Shown here: piece after piece, positions 16,002-25,006 of the stretch
Position numbering within the stretch: the first letter of the stretch is position 1
How the letters are laid out: each line of letters starts with the position of its first letter
DNA from: Marinobacter profundi
Lineage (GTDB): Bacteria > Pseudomonadota > Gammaproteobacteria > Pseudomonadales > Oleiphilaceae
DNA length: 64,000 nt
Assembly (NCBI RefSeq): GCF_002744715.1
Contig: NZ_KZ319368.1
Span: forward strand, 186,001-250,000
Direction of reading: 5' to 3'
Notes under the pieces: model-generated
Database searches by the model: none
What the model was told of the DNA's origin: nothing
What the model saw: the letters and a program-made list of their open reading frames with translations, nothing else
Program-made: the position numbers and the translations under genes

Positions 16002-16254
16002 GGCGATAACCGATGCTGCCGCGGGCCAGCGGCGGCCAGGGTGTGGGCGCTGCCGGTTGCGGCAAGTCGAAATAACCCGGAAGCCGGTCCATCGCCGCTT
16101 GCAGCACATCGCCGCCGCAGGTCCGGGCCTCCAGCAAGGCCGCATCCACCAGGTTAAGGGCGCGCCGGCAAACATCGTCGGAAAGCGCAACCCCGGCCTG
16201 GTCCAGGTAGGTCAGAACACGGTCCAGGGCCTGCTGACAAACGGTATCCGGCAT
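15994..16254 (-). CDS. Small protein of unknown function, translationally coupled to opgH
   Basis: An 86-aa ORF with a very strong ribosome binding site (AAGGAGGG five bases before the ATG at 16254). Its stop overlaps the opgH start by 8 bp, a classic coupling arrangement. The sequence is mostly helical and acidic in its first 60 residues (DRVLTYLDQAGVALSDD, LVDAALLEARTCGGD). It ends in a Pro-rich linker (LPQPAAPTPWPPL) and RGSIGYRHD. It has no signal peptide or membrane helix, so it is likely cytosolic. I do not recognise a family. By position it replaces the missing cytoplasmic N-terminal region of OpgH, so it may be a split-off regulatory domain; that is inference. Confidence 0.75.
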   Translation of the reverse strand: MPDTVCQQALDRVLTYLDQAGVALSDDVCRRALNLVDAALLEARTCGGDVLQAAMDRLPGYFDLPQPAAPTPWPPLARGSIGYRHD

Positions 16255-16316
16255 CGTTCCCTCCTTGCGGTTCCGGTACTTGCTACGGGACGGGGTTGAG
16301 GATTGAAGGTTGAAGG

Positions 16317-17870
16317 CTACTCAGTTTCCCTGCGCAGATCGGAACCATGGGGCAGCTCATAGTTCCAGGTTTCGGTGAGCGCACGGCCGTCCTGGGACAG
16401 AAAGCCTCTCAGCGCCAGGACCTTTTCGCCCTGGGGCCGGGCGAGAATGGAGAGCCGCCACGAGTCGCTCGCCGGCAGGTACTCCACGAAGTGTTCGATG
16501 ACCTCGGTATCTTCCAGACCTGTCACCTGGCTGACCACCGGCGCATCCGCAGCGAGTCCCTCCAGCGGGCCGCCGGCAAAGTCCACAATCAACCGGATCG
16601 CCCCGGCAACGTTACCGCCGCCCACCCGGTCGCCCAGGCCTACAAAGGTATTCCGAGCGTAAGCCAGGGGCTCCCCGGCAATGGCGGGGTTGCCGAAAGT
16701 CAGGGTGTACTCGAAGGTACGCTGGTCACCGCTGCGAACCTCGCCCTGGGGTTTCCAGAAGGCCACAATGTTGTCGTTGGTCTCTCCCCGGGTAGGGATC
16801 TCCACCAGCACGACATGCCCCGGGCCCCAGTCACCCTCGGTGCGGACCCAGGCCGAAGGACGCTGGTCGTAACGGGCCTCGGCATCCTCGAAGCGGTCAA
16901 AACCGGTATCCCGCTGCAGCAGGCCAAAGCCACCGAGCCCGGTCACCGAGAAATAGCTCAACCGCAGGTTTGCGGGATTCAGCAAGGGCCGCCAGAGCCA
17001 TTCACCGGAATGACTGTCGTGCAGCAGCAGGCCGTCGGAATCGTGGACCTGCGGGCGCCACTCGCCGACCGGCCGCGGGGTATTCTCGCCGTAATAGAAC
17101 ATCGAAGTGAGCGGCGCGATACCAGGTTGCTGAATGTTGTCACGGAAGAACAACTCCGCCTTCACCCTCACCTCGGTAGCCGCTCCCGGCTGAATGTCGA
17201 AGCGATAGGCGCCGGTAACCCGCGGTCCGTCCAGCAGCGCGTATACCCGCATCGACTCGCTGCCAGCCGCAGGCTTCTCCAGCCAGAAATCGGTAAAGGC
17301 CGGGACCTCTTCCCCGGACGGCAGCCCGGTATCGACCGCCAACCCACGTGCGGACAGTCCAAACCGGTTGTCACGCCCGACGCCTCGGAAATAGCTGGCA
17401 CCACCAAACACCAGAAACTGGTTGGCAGTGGCCTTGTCGTGCAATGGGAAGGTTAACTTGAAACCCGCGTAGCCCAGGTCTGCCGGAATCCGCTTGGCGA
17501 GTTCCGGGCCAGGATAGTCGAACACGGACTTATCGAAGGAGACCGTGGAAACCCGGTCACCGTCGACTACATTGAGCCGCACCGCATGGCCGTAGTAGCT
17601 GCCGGGAGACATCAACATGACCTGGAAGGGCGACGCGGAATCCCGCCAGAGACTGGCTTCCGGGCGGAAGCGAATGGCCTGGAACTCGCTGTAGTCCAGA
17701 TTGCGGAGGAAATCGGGCACGGGCTTCGGAGCAGACCAGGCGGACGCTGCCCGCTCCCTGGCCCGTTCTACTACATCACTGTAGTCAAAAGCCCAGGCTG
17801 CTTGCGCAAAGACCAGCGCCGTAAGCAGAATGAGCAGCCTCTTCCCTGAACCAATGCTCCCTGAAACCAT
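16317..17870 (-). CDS. opgG: Periplasmic glucan biosynthesis protein OpgG
   Basis: Periplasmic protein needed for osmoregulated periplasmic glucan synthesis. It has 517 aa with a Sec-type signal (LLILLTALVFAQAAWA, cleavage near residue 27). The MdoG domain fills the rest: SEFQAIRFRPEASLWRD, PADLGYAGFKLTFPL, SYFRGVGRDNRFGLSARGLA, SDGLLLHDSHSGEWLWRPL. The lack of a twin-arginine signal separates it from the OpgD paralogue at 12270. A GGGAGG site lies about 10 bases before the ATG. It is followed after 62 bp by the small coupled ORF and opgH, so it is probably the first gene of the glucan operon. Confidence 0.93.
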   Translation of the reverse strand: MVSGSIGSGKRLLILLTALVFAQAAWAFDYSDVVERARERAASAWSAPKPVPDFLRNLDYSEFQAIRFRPEASLWRDSASPFQVMLMSPGSYYGHAVRLNVVDGDRVSTVSFDKSVFDYPGPELAKRIPADLGYAGFKLTFPLHDKATANQFLVFGGASYFRGVGRDNRFGLSARGLAVDTGLPSGEEVPAFTDFWLEKPAAGSESMRVYALLDGPRVTGAYRFDIQPGAATEVRVKAELFFRDNIQQPGIAPLTSMFYYGENTPRPVGEWRPQVHDSDGLLLHDSHSGEWLWRPLLNPANLRLSYFSVTGLGGFGLLQRDTGFDRFEDAEARYDQRPSAWVRTEGDWGPGHVVLVEIPTRGETNDNIVAFWKPQGEVRSGDQRTFEYTLTFGNPAIAGEPLAYARNTFVGLGDRVGGGNVAGAIRLIVDFAGGPLEGLAADAPVVSQVTGLEDTEVIEHFVEYLPASDSWRLSILARPQGEKVLALRGFLSQDGRALTETWNYELPHGSDLRRETE

Positions 17871-17966
17871 GGTTCGCCGACCTCCCTGTGTTGCTGAGTG
17901 CCCTATGAAACACTGGCAACGCCGCCGCCCTCAAGTGACAACTTGGTAAGCGCGGGGAAAGGTCAA

Positions 17967-19274
17967 TTATATGCCCATGGTGAGCGACAACGAAAGATCG
18001 GGAGAATCCGGCACCACGGCCGCGACACTGGAGGAATCCAGCAGCTGGCCCACACTGAAGTCCGCACTGAACGCCTGGCCACTGAATTGCAGCGAAAGCT
18101 GGCCGGCACTGGTCTGGCCATAGCGGTCTGACTGGGAACGGGAATACGGAACCCAGCCCCGCAGCAGCGACATCCGGAGGTGGGACCTCAGGCCATTGAT
18201 ATAGGGCACGGACCAGCCCGGGCTCCGGGCATCCAGCCGCAACCAGCCACCCTCTGCCGCAGACAGGGACTGGCCATTGAATCCGGACACCAGCGAGGAG
18301 GAAGCGACCAGCAAATGCTGGGACTCGGGCAGATCGTCGGGCGCGAACTGGTACCGTCCGTCCACTCCGATCCGCCAGCTCTGCACTTCCCTCGACAGCG
18401 AGGCCGACAGCAGCAGCTTGTGGAAGCGCTCCTCTTCCGTTGCTGTCTCAAAACCGTAATCGGCGCCCTGGAATTCCAGTCCGCTGACAGCGGTAAAGCT
18501 GGTGTTCAGGTCAATGTCGGCCATCAGTTCACGATGACCGGCCCCCTGCAGCCCGAACGTGGACAGCTGACGGGAGGAGTCCTCCACCCACTCGGACTCT
18601 TCATACAATTCGCTGCTGCGCGTGGAGTGACTGAACAGGCTGTTGATGTGAACGCCGTGAAAATCGAACAGCGGCCGTCGCCCGGACAATTCGAAGGTGC
18701 GGTGGCTGCCACTGGTATCGTAGCGGATCCCGTTGCGGGTGCCGGAATTCTCGAAGTCGGCATTTTCAACCCGCACGGTAATCCGCTGCCGGCCAACCGG
18801 GAACGCGTAGCGAAACGCCAGGCGTTTGTGGGCTTCGCCTTCCCGATGGGAGGCCGAGTTGTTGAAATTGACCCCGAGGGCATGTTGCGACCAGATCAGG
18901 TTCTGGCTGGCAAGCTGCAGGCGGCCGTTGACACCCTCCCGGGTATGGCGCGAGTCCCCGGATAATTCCAGGTGGGAAAGCAACCAATGATGTTTGTTAC
19001 TGCCCGACTCACTGGCCGGGATAAACAAAACGTTCTCGAGGTCCGCCAGGGAGTTGTTGCCGGAAGGTCCGGCCACCGGGTCGCTGTCGCTGTCCGCTCT
19101 GGCGTCCAAGTCGTTGACATAGGCGATCGCCGAATCCAGCAAATTGGCGCTGCTGCCTTGCCAGTTCGCGGTTCCGGCCTGCCAGGGCCCGAAAGTGTCG
19201 GTCGGGGGCTGGGCAGCGGCAGTCACGCCACTCAACACGCACCACAACAGTGCATGTACCAGTCTGTTTGTCAC
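17967..19274 (-). CDS. Exported beta-barrel protein resembling the barrel of TpsB/FhaC-type transporters
   Basis: A probable outer-membrane beta-barrel of 435 aa. I chose the GTG at 19274 because AAGGA sits six bases upstream and it directly opens a signal peptide (TNRLVHALLWCVLSGVTAAA, then QPP). The longer open frame to 19376 has no such site. After a short linker the chain alternates polar and hydrophobic residues as barrel strands do. The C-terminal part (SQHLLVASSSLVSGFNG, LSAAEGGWLRLDARSP, LSLQFSGQAFSADFSVGQLLD) recalls the conserved end of ShlB/FhaC barrels. I see no POTRA domains. It lies 96 bp upstream of opgG on the same strand. The similarity is from memory of the fold's pattern and is not proof of homology. 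Confidence 0.6.
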   Translation of the reverse strand: MTNRLVHALLWCVLSGVTAAAQPPTDTFGPWQAGTANWQGSSANLLDSAIAYVNDLDARADSDSDPVAGPSGNNSLADLENVLFIPASESGSNKHHWLLSHLELSGDSRHTREGVNGRLQLASQNLIWSQHALGVNFNNSASHREGEAHKRLAFRYAFPVGRQRITVRVENADFENSGTRNGIRYDTSGSHRTFELSGRRPLFDFHGVHINSLFSHSTRSSELYEESEWVEDSSRQLSTFGLQGAGHRELMADIDLNTSFTAVSGLEFQGADYGFETATEEERFHKLLLSASLSREVQSWRIGVDGRYQFAPDDLPESQHLLVASSSLVSGFNGQSLSAAEGGWLRLDARSPGWSVPYINGLRSHLRMSLLRGWVPYSRSQSDRYGQTSAGQLSLQFSGQAFSADFSVGQLLDSSSVAAVVPDSPDLSLSLTMGI

Positions 19275-19663
19275 GAATGATCCTTCCCTGCAGCCGGTAA
19301 CGGCGGGCAGAGCTGCTGTCGGGATTAAAAAGATGGCTTGGCTAACGGCTTTCAAGGTATATGAACAACCGGTCACTCACCAGTCAAAGTTGCCAAACTT
19401 TACATTTTTAATCTTCGCCAAAACAGTCTATTACAGCGACATTCGCAAGTTGTTTCTGAATATTTCCCAGCGCAACAAAAGGTTAACAAATGTTCATTCG
19501 CTGACAAAAGACCGGGATTCCGCCTCTGGCACTCCATTTACGGCAGCAACTTGGTTAAACTCGGCACACTTTATGATTCATTCCGTGCAACTGACCGTGC
19601 GGAACACGACTTTTCTGTCACCAGGCCGGTGGCAGCGCACCAAAAAACCTAAGGACGAACGCT

Positions 19664-20500
19664 ATGATCAAAAAGTGCCTCTTCCCGGTAGCCGGCTATG
19701 GCACCCGCTTTCTCCCGGCGACCAAGGCCATGCCCAAGGAAATCCTGCCGATCGTCAACAAGCCGCTGGTGCAGTATGGCGTTGAAGAAGCCTCGGATGC
19801 CGGCATCCACGAGTTTGGCTTCGTTACCGGCCGGGGCAAACGCGCCATCGAAGACCACTTCGACATCAGTTATGAGCTGGAGCACCAGATCGCCGGCTCC
19901 GGCAAGGAAGACCTGCTGACGTCGATTCGCGAGCTTATCGACAACAACAGCTTCGCCTTCACCCGGCAGAATGAAATGAAGGGCCTCGGTCATGCCATCC
20001 TGACCGGGCGCAACCTGATTGGCGACAACCCGTTCGCGGTCGTGCTGGCCGACGACTTCTGTGTTGCAACCGACGGCGGGGACGGCGTGCTGACCCAGAT
20101 GGTCAAGCTGTACAACCAGTTCCGCTGCTCCATCGTGGCGATTGAGGAAGTACCGGAGAACGAAACCCACAAGTACGGGGTGATCGCCGGCGAATCCATG
20201 AAGGACGGCCTGTACCGCATCACCGACATGGTGGAGAAGCCGGCCCCGGAAGATGCCCCGAGCAACCTCGCGATTATTGGCCGCTACATCCTGACGCCGG
20301 ATATCTTCGATATCCTCGAGCGCACCGAGCCCGGCAAAAACGGTGAGATCCAGATTACGGACGCGCTGCTTCAGCAGGCGAAGAACGGTTGCGTGCTGGC
20401 CTATAAATTCAAAGGCCGTCGCTTTGACTGCGGCAGCATCGACGGCTTCGTCGAGGCCACCAACTACGTTTACGAGAACATCTACAAGGCCGGGCTCTGA
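19664..20500 (+). CDS. galU: UTP-glucose-1-phosphate uridylyltransferase GalU
   Basis: Makes UDP-glucose from UTP and glucose-1-phosphate in the cytosol. It has 278 aa, the standard length. Nucleotidyltransferase motifs are visible: the N-terminal FPVAGYGTRFLPATKAMPKE (nucleotide loop), VNKPLVQYGVEEA, GKEDLLTSI and VVLADDFC (metal-binding Asp), then VEKP and GRYILTPDIFDIL. AAGGA lies eight bases before the ATG. UDP-glucose feeds OpgH next door, and GalE and Ugd at 55-57 kb. The 287 bp upstream hold no gene and presumably its promoter; no convincing -35/-10 pair was found. Confidence 0.96.
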   Translation: MIKKCLFPVAGYGTRFLPATKAMPKEILPIVNKPLVQYGVEEASDAGIHEFGFVTGRGKRAIEDHFDISYELEHQIAGSGKEDLLTSIRELIDNNSFAFTRQNEMKGLGHAILTGRNLIGDNPFAVVLADDFCVATDGGDGVLTQMVKLYNQFRCSIVAIEEVPENETHKYGVIAGESMKDGLYRITDMVEKPAPEDAPSNLAIIGRYILTPDIFDILERTEPGKNGEIQITDALLQQAKNGCVLAYKFKGRRFDCGSIDGFVEATNYVYENIYKAGL

Positions 20501-20540
20501 CCGCCGGCCTGCCGGTGGGTGCCTGGACAGGCCCCGCCGG

Positions 20541-20957
20541 TTATTGCCCCAGCAACTGCAGTATCATGCGGCGGTTCTCGCTGGATGCCCTGCGAAACCG
20601 CCGTAACAGTTCATGCTCCTCGGACGTCAGTTGCAGGCGCTCGATGACGCTTTCCAGCTCCGCCAGTGCAACCGACAGGTCGGTGCTGTCACTGAACGCC
20701 AGGCCCGGCAATTCAAGCTGGCACTGATCGCCCTCCAGCTCCAGATCCAGCAACTGGTCCAGTGGTGTGCCGGTTTGCAGGCAGAGGTCCATCAACTCCG
20801 CCACCGCAGGGTAGCTCCGCAGCCGGGGATCGGTGTGCTCCCAACCGGCTACCCTCGCCTCATCCACACCGCAGATTGCTGCCACGTCCCGCCGCGATAA
20901 CTGCCGGGACTCCCGCAATTGCGGCAGCCGCCGGTTAAACGTTTGCATGTATCGCAT
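20541..20957 (-). CDS. Helix-turn-helix (XRE-like) domain protein
   Basis: A 138-aa protein with an N-terminal XRE/Cro-type helix-turn-helix (LPQLRESRQLSRRDVAAICGV..EARVAGWE, residues ~10-45). An acidic Leu-rich middle (LLDLELEGDQCQLELPGL) and a helical C-terminal end (RRFRRASSENRRMILQLLGQ) follow. It is probably a small DNA-binding regulator, but its targets cannot be told from here. It converges on galU with a 40-bp gap. The ATG at 20957 has GGAGAGG upstream; a second ATG lies three codons later. Confidence 0.75.
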   Translation of the reverse strand: MRYMQTFNRRLPQLRESRQLSRRDVAAICGVDEARVAGWEHTDPRLRSYPAVAELMDLCLQTGTPLDQLLDLELEGDQCQLELPGLAFSDSTDLSVALAELESVIERLQLTSEEHELLRRFRRASSENRRMILQLLGQ

Positions 20958-21191
20958 CGCTGGAGCCTCTCCAAGTACTGCAATAATTCCTCATCATTAC
21001 AGCCGAGCAAGCTGGATTTGGCAATTGCAGGGCGCAGCCGGACACGGAACCCCTAATCCACGCTGAGAAGCATTCGTTCGCAAACTATATACTTTCGGCT
21101 TGCCCTGATCTTTTTCCACTGCCCTCGTGATAAACTGCACACCCAACCTGTCCAGAACAGTCGCCAATTCTTCACTGCGGTTTTCCATTTC

Positions 21192-22151
21192 ATGTCTGAC
21201 GCCACTAAATCCGATCTGTTTCTGGTCATCGTCACCGTTCTAGCGGCCATCAGCTGGATGTTTTCCAAGGAAGCTGTCGCGCTGATGCCGCCGTTGCTGT
21301 TCATGGCGGTTCGCTTTCTGCTGGCAGGACTGATTCTGGCGATTGCCGCCTACCGGCCATTACGCCGGCTCAGCCGCGATCAGATACTGCGGAGCATTTC
21401 GGTGGGCCTGGTCTTCGGTGTTGGCATGACGTTCTGGGTGATGGGGCTGTTCCATGGCACTCACCTGGGTGAAGGGGCCTTTCTGACCAGTCTGGGTGTG
21501 GTGATTGTGCCGGTACTGGCACGTCTGATTTTCCGGGAGGCTCAGCCCTTCAGCACCTGGCTGGCTGTGCCCATCGCGGTCAGTGGCCTGGCGCTGCTGT
21601 CGCTGGAGAACGGCTTCCGTCCGGAAGCTGGCCAGCTGTTCTTCGTGGCAGGAGCCTGCACCTTCGCCCTGTTCTTCACCCTCAATACCCGGACCGCCAA
21701 CCAGCGCACGGTGGTTAACCGCCGCGGTGAAACCGTGGAGAAACACAAGGTGCCGGCACTACCGCTGACCGCCATCACCCTGCTCACCGTCGGTGCCGTG
21801 ACCCTGGTGGAATCCTTCGTTATGGAGGCCTGGCAGCCGACGCTAGATTCCGTCTCCGCCGAACTGGTCTGGTGGGTGGTACTGAGTGCTGTGATCGGCA
21901 CCTCCGGTCGTTTCCTGCTGCAGACGTACGCCCAGAGCCTGTCGGCTCACAGCCACGGGGTGGTGATTCTGGTCCTGGAACCGGTGTGGGTCGCGCTGTT
22001 TGCCGCCGGCTGGTTTGGTGAGTCGATGACGCTGGTGCAGCTGGGCGGCTGCGGGCTGATTTTCATGGCCTTGCTGGTGAACCGCTGGGGCGCACTCAGC
22101 AAGGCCCTGAAAGGCTGGCTGAACCGCAGGACTCACCGCGGGGCCCTGTAA
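21192..22151 (+). CDS. EamA/DMT-superfamily transporter
   Basis: Inner-membrane drug/metabolite transporter-type permease of 319 aa with about ten predicted helices in two EamA halves (residues ~8-140 and ~155-295). The first helix begins at LFLVIVTVLAAISWMFSKEA. Typical features are the PPLLFMAVRFLLAGLIL segment and VVILVLEPVWVALFAAGWFGES in the second half, the usual EamA end motif. A hydrophilic insert (RTANQRTVVNRRGETVEKH) lies between the halves. The substrate is not predictable. It converges on the phosphatase-oxidoreductase fusion gene with a 31-bp gap. Confidence 0.88.
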   Translation: MSDATKSDLFLVIVTVLAAISWMFSKEAVALMPPLLFMAVRFLLAGLILAIAAYRPLRRLSRDQILRSISVGLVFGVGMTFWVMGLFHGTHLGEGAFLTSLGVVIVPVLARLIFREAQPFSTWLAVPIAVSGLALLSLENGFRPEAGQLFFVAGACTFALFFTLNTRTANQRTVVNRRGETVEKHKVPALPLTAITLLTVGAVTLVESFVMEAWQPTLDSVSAELVWWVVLSAVIGTSGRFLLQTYAQSLSAHSHGVVILVLEPVWVALFAAGWFGESMTLVQLGGCGLIFMALLVNRWGALSKALKGWLNRRTHRGAL

Positions 22152-22182
22152 TTCTTCCCGGCAACCATCGTTAAGGCTTGCG

Positions 22183-23931
22183 TTACGGCTTGCGACCGCC
22201 GAAATCACACGCCTCCCCGACCTCATGGTCGGCGGGGCGGTGGGCCAGAATCTCCGGCCCGGCCATCCACTCATGCCCCTTGAGCATCGCGTTCCAGTAA
22301 ATCCACGGCAGCATCTTCTCTTTCAGCAACCAGGCAAACCGGCTCGGCCGGGTACCTTCGACCAGCCAGGACGGGAAGCTGGGCTGCAACTTGCCACCAT
22401 AGCCAAACTCCGCCAGCACAATCTTGCCGCGCTCCACCGTCAGCGGGCAGGAGCCATAGCCGTCATAGATCGCCTTGGGGGCCTCGCCCTTAAGCGCCAG
22501 CAGAACGTTCTCGGCCACCACCGGCGCCTGTTTGCGCACCGCTGCAGCGGTCTTTGCGTTCGGGGTATTGCCGGCATCACCGAGACCGAAAATGTCGCCG
22601 TATCTGGCGTGCTGCAGGGTTTCCGGATTGAGATCAATCCAGCCGGCGGCATCCGCCAGCGGGCTCTCGCTGATAAACTTGGGCGCCCGCTGGGGTGGAC
22701 ACACGTGCAGCATATCGAACGTCTTCTCCACCTCGGAGGTGTTGCCTTCTCCATCGGTGACCCGGAACACCGCCGTCCGGGCGTCGCCATCCACTTTGAT
22801 CAGGTTGTTCTGGAAATTCACGTTGATGCCGTACTTGCCGACATATTCCTGCAGGGCCGGAACATAGTCCGCCACCCCAAACAGGGCGGCACCGGCGGTG
22901 CAGAACTCGACGTCGAGGTTATTCAGCCACCCTTTGCGGTTCCAGTGGTCACAGGACAGGTACATCGCCTTTTGCGGAGCACCCGCGCACTTGATAGGCA
23001 TGGCCGGTTGGGTGAAGATCGCCCGGCCCTTGCGGGTGTTCTGCACCAGCTCCCAGGTATACGGCGCCAGATCAAACAGGTAGTTGGAGGTAACCCCGTT
23101 GCGACCCAGGGTTTCCCGCAGGCCCGGAATGGCGTCCCAGTCGAGGGTGAGCCCCGGAGCCACCACCAGGATGCGATAGCCGATCTTTTCACCGTCTTCC
23201 AGCACCACCTGACGCTGCTCAGGCGTAAATGCCGACGCCGCCGCCTGGTACCAGTGCACCTCCCGGGGCATCACATCCACCATCCGTCGCATGGTTTCCG
23301 CCCGTTCGAATACGCCCCCCCCGACGAGGGTCCAGCCGGGCTGGTAATAATGCTCCGAGCGGGGCTCCACGATGGCAATGTCCAGCCCCGGCTGCCGCCG
23401 CAGCAGACTGCCGGCCACGGACTGGCCCGCGGCGCCACCACCGATGATCAACACGTCATGCAGCTTGCCCGACCCGCCGCCTGCCCTGCCCGCGCCCTGC
23501 TTACCGGGCGAGGTGGCCAGACCCTGAATCCGGTCGCGCTGGGCCGTCAAATCATAGCCGGCTGCTGCCGTCGCTTTCAGAATCGCTTCCACATCCAGCC
23601 TGGGTGCTTCCGCAAGCGCCCACAATGTGCTGCATCGGGAGCCGGTACGGCAGAACGCCAGCACCGGACCATGCAGGGTCTGCATCATCTCGCGGAAACG
23701 GGCCACATCCTCATCGGTAATCTGGCCGGAAATCACCGGCTGGTAATGCCATGCCAGACCATGACGCTCCGCCGCCGCGCGAATCTCGTCATTTGCGGGC
23801 TGATCATGGCTCTCCTGGTCAGGACGGTTGCAGATAATGGCTTTGAAGCCCATCGAAGCCGCCAAGCCAACGTCCGCCGCCGTCATCTGGGGGCTGACAC
23901 TAAGGAACGGGGTAAGTTGACGAACGTCCAT
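22183..23931 (-). CDS. Fusion of DUF442-type protein phosphatase and sulfide:quinone oxidoreductase-like flavoprotein
   Basis: A bifunctional protein of 582 aa from the ATG at 23931, chosen because GAGGAG lies about six bases upstream; the frame opens further back to 23985. Residues ~1-110 are a DUF442/beta-lactamase-hydrolase-like phosphatase domain with the Cys-loop FCRTGSRCS. After a Gly-rich linker (~135-150) comes an FAD/NAD(P)-binding reductase: VLIIGGGAAGQSVAG (FAD), VEPRSEHYYQPGW, the conserved IKCAGAPQK cysteine segment, and FGLGDAGNTPNAKTAAAVRKQ near the end. These match type II sulfide:quinone oxidoreductases, which pass electrons from sulfide to ubiquinone at the membrane. Both domains occur in sulfide-detoxification operons elsewhere, so a joint role in sulfide or persulfide handling is likely. 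Confidence 0.88.
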   Translation of the reverse strand: MDVRQLTPFLSVSPQMTAADVGLAASMGFKAIICNRPDQESHDQPANDEIRAAAERHGLAWHYQPVISGQITDEDVARFREMMQTLHGPVLAFCRTGSRCSTLWALAEAPRLDVEAILKATAAAGYDLTAQRDRIQGLATSPGKQGAGRAGGGSGKLHDVLIIGGGAAGQSVAGSLLRRQPGLDIAIVEPRSEHYYQPGWTLVGGGVFERAETMRRMVDVMPREVHWYQAAASAFTPEQRQVVLEDGEKIGYRILVVAPGLTLDWDAIPGLRETLGRNGVTSNYLFDLAPYTWELVQNTRKGRAIFTQPAMPIKCAGAPQKAMYLSCDHWNRKGWLNNLDVEFCTAGAALFGVADYVPALQEYVGKYGINVNFQNNLIKVDGDARTAVFRVTDGEGNTSEVEKTFDMLHVCPPQRAPKFISESPLADAAGWIDLNPETLQHARYGDIFGLGDAGNTPNAKTAAAVRKQAPVVAENVLLALKGEAPKAIYDGYGSCPLTVERGKIVLAEFGYGGKLQPSFPSWLVEGTRPSRFAWLLKEKMLPWIYWNAMLKGHEWMAGPEILAHRPADHEVGEACDFGGRKP

Positions 23932-24163
23932 CGGGAGCACTCCTCGTGGTAGTTTGTTGTTGTCGCTGATACCTGTCGTTGCCACCCGGCTTGCTGATCA
24001 TTTTCCGGGCAATGTTATTTCTTTTTATTCTTAGCTTATAACTTTAACAGATATCCTAGACCCGGCACGCCAAAATGCCAAGCCCCAATTGACAACAATC
24101 AACCAACGAAACGAACACGAGACGCCCGCCGCAACCGAATTTCAGTAATGGCGACAAAAGAAG

Positions 24164-24192
24164 TTGACCACGCTCATCCGAATCAGTATATT
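24164..24192 (+). promoter_or_regulatory. Sigma-70 promoter of tRNA-Val
   Basis: The -35 box TTGACC (24164-24169) and the -10 box TATATT (24187-24192) are separated by 17 bp. The -10 ends about 20 bp before the mature tRNA 5' end. It is followed by GCGTCCCC, a GC-rich discriminator typical of stringently controlled stable-RNA promoters. Confidence 0.75.
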
Positions 24193-24212
24193 GCGTCCCC
24201 GTTGCAGGACAC

Positions 24213-24289
<77 letters not shown>

Positions 24290-24301
24290 TTCCTGCGAAA
24301 G

Positions 24302-24341
24302 AAGTCAGTTACTTGCGGCGACGTGAGAACTGGCTTTTTTT
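24302..24341 (+). terminator. Terminator after tRNA-Val
   Basis: The stem AAGTCAGTT (24302-24310) pairs with AACTGGCTT (24328-24336), 9 bp with one G-T pair, and is followed by a run of T to 24341. It lies 12 bp past the tRNA. Confidence 0.8.
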
Positions 24342-24355
24342 GTGCCCTTATTTTC

Positions 24356-24877
24356 TTATTTCGGCCCTGACTGCTCCACCACAATCAACTCACGAAGCTC
24401 AAACCCTTCCGCCACCGCCCGCGCTTTGAACGCCTCCAGCACCTCCTCACTCACCACCGGCGTCCGTGACATCAGCCAAAGATAGTCGCGCTTGTAACCG
24501 GTGATGTACGCCGTTGAGTAATCATCATCCAACTCAAAGACCACGTAGGATGCGTAGAACGGTCCGAAGAAGGACACCTTCAGGTGCCCCACATCGCGGT
24601 CACCCACGAAAACTGCCCTGCCCTCGGCTTCGTTCCATTCTCCGGCTTCGGCGTCATAGCCGCGGTTGATCACCCGGATGCTGCCATCGTCATTCAGGGT
24701 GTATTCAGCGGTCACCTGGCTCAGGCCACGCTCAAAGGAGTGATCAAGGCGGGCAATTTCATACCAGGTACCCAGATAGCGCTCGGCGTCGAAGCCGGTG
24801 ACGGGCTCGATGCGGTCGGGGATACCGGTACAGCCGGCAAGGGCCAGCATCAGGATTCCGGTCAGCAAACCTTTCAT
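24356..24877 (-). CDS. blc: Outer-membrane lipocalin (Blc family)
   Basis: A bacterial lipocalin of 173 aa, likely anchored in the outer membrane by a lipidated Cys (lipobox LALAGC, Cys16). The lipocalin signature GTWYEIARLDHSFERGL follows at residue ~36, and the family motifs AEYTLNDDGSIRVINRGYD, KVSFFGPFYASYVVFELD and YLWLMSRTP are in order. E. coli Blc binds lysophospholipids and fatty acids and is tied to envelope stress; the role here is by analogy. The gene stands alone, reading towards tRNA-Val. Confidence 0.92.
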   Translation of the reverse strand: MKGLLTGILMLALAGCTGIPDRIEPVTGFDAERYLGTWYEIARLDHSFERGLSQVTAEYTLNDDGSIRVINRGYDAEAGEWNEAEGRAVFVGDRDVGHLKVSFFGPFYASYVVFELDDDYSTAYITGYKRDYLWLMSRTPVVSEEVLEAFKARAVAEGFELRELIVVEQSGPK

Positions 24878-25006
24878 GGGATAGTTACCTGTTCTGTTGA
24901 TTCCACAATGATACTAGCCGGCAGCCGCAGAGTTTTGCCCGGCGACTATGCGATTTCCAGTATAATCCGCAGAATTTCTAACCCGGCCAGAGCCCAGCCT
25001 TACACC

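Noticed and set aside
16002..16190. Longer opgH start at 16190
   Set aside because: No ribosome binding site, an odd Trp/Cys/Arg/Pro-rich leader, and it overlaps a small ORF with a very strong site in another frame.
22225..23952. A 575-codon open frame opposite the phosphatase-SQR fusion
   Set aside because: Antisense shadow; the minus-strand protein has complete FAD and Cys-loop motifs.
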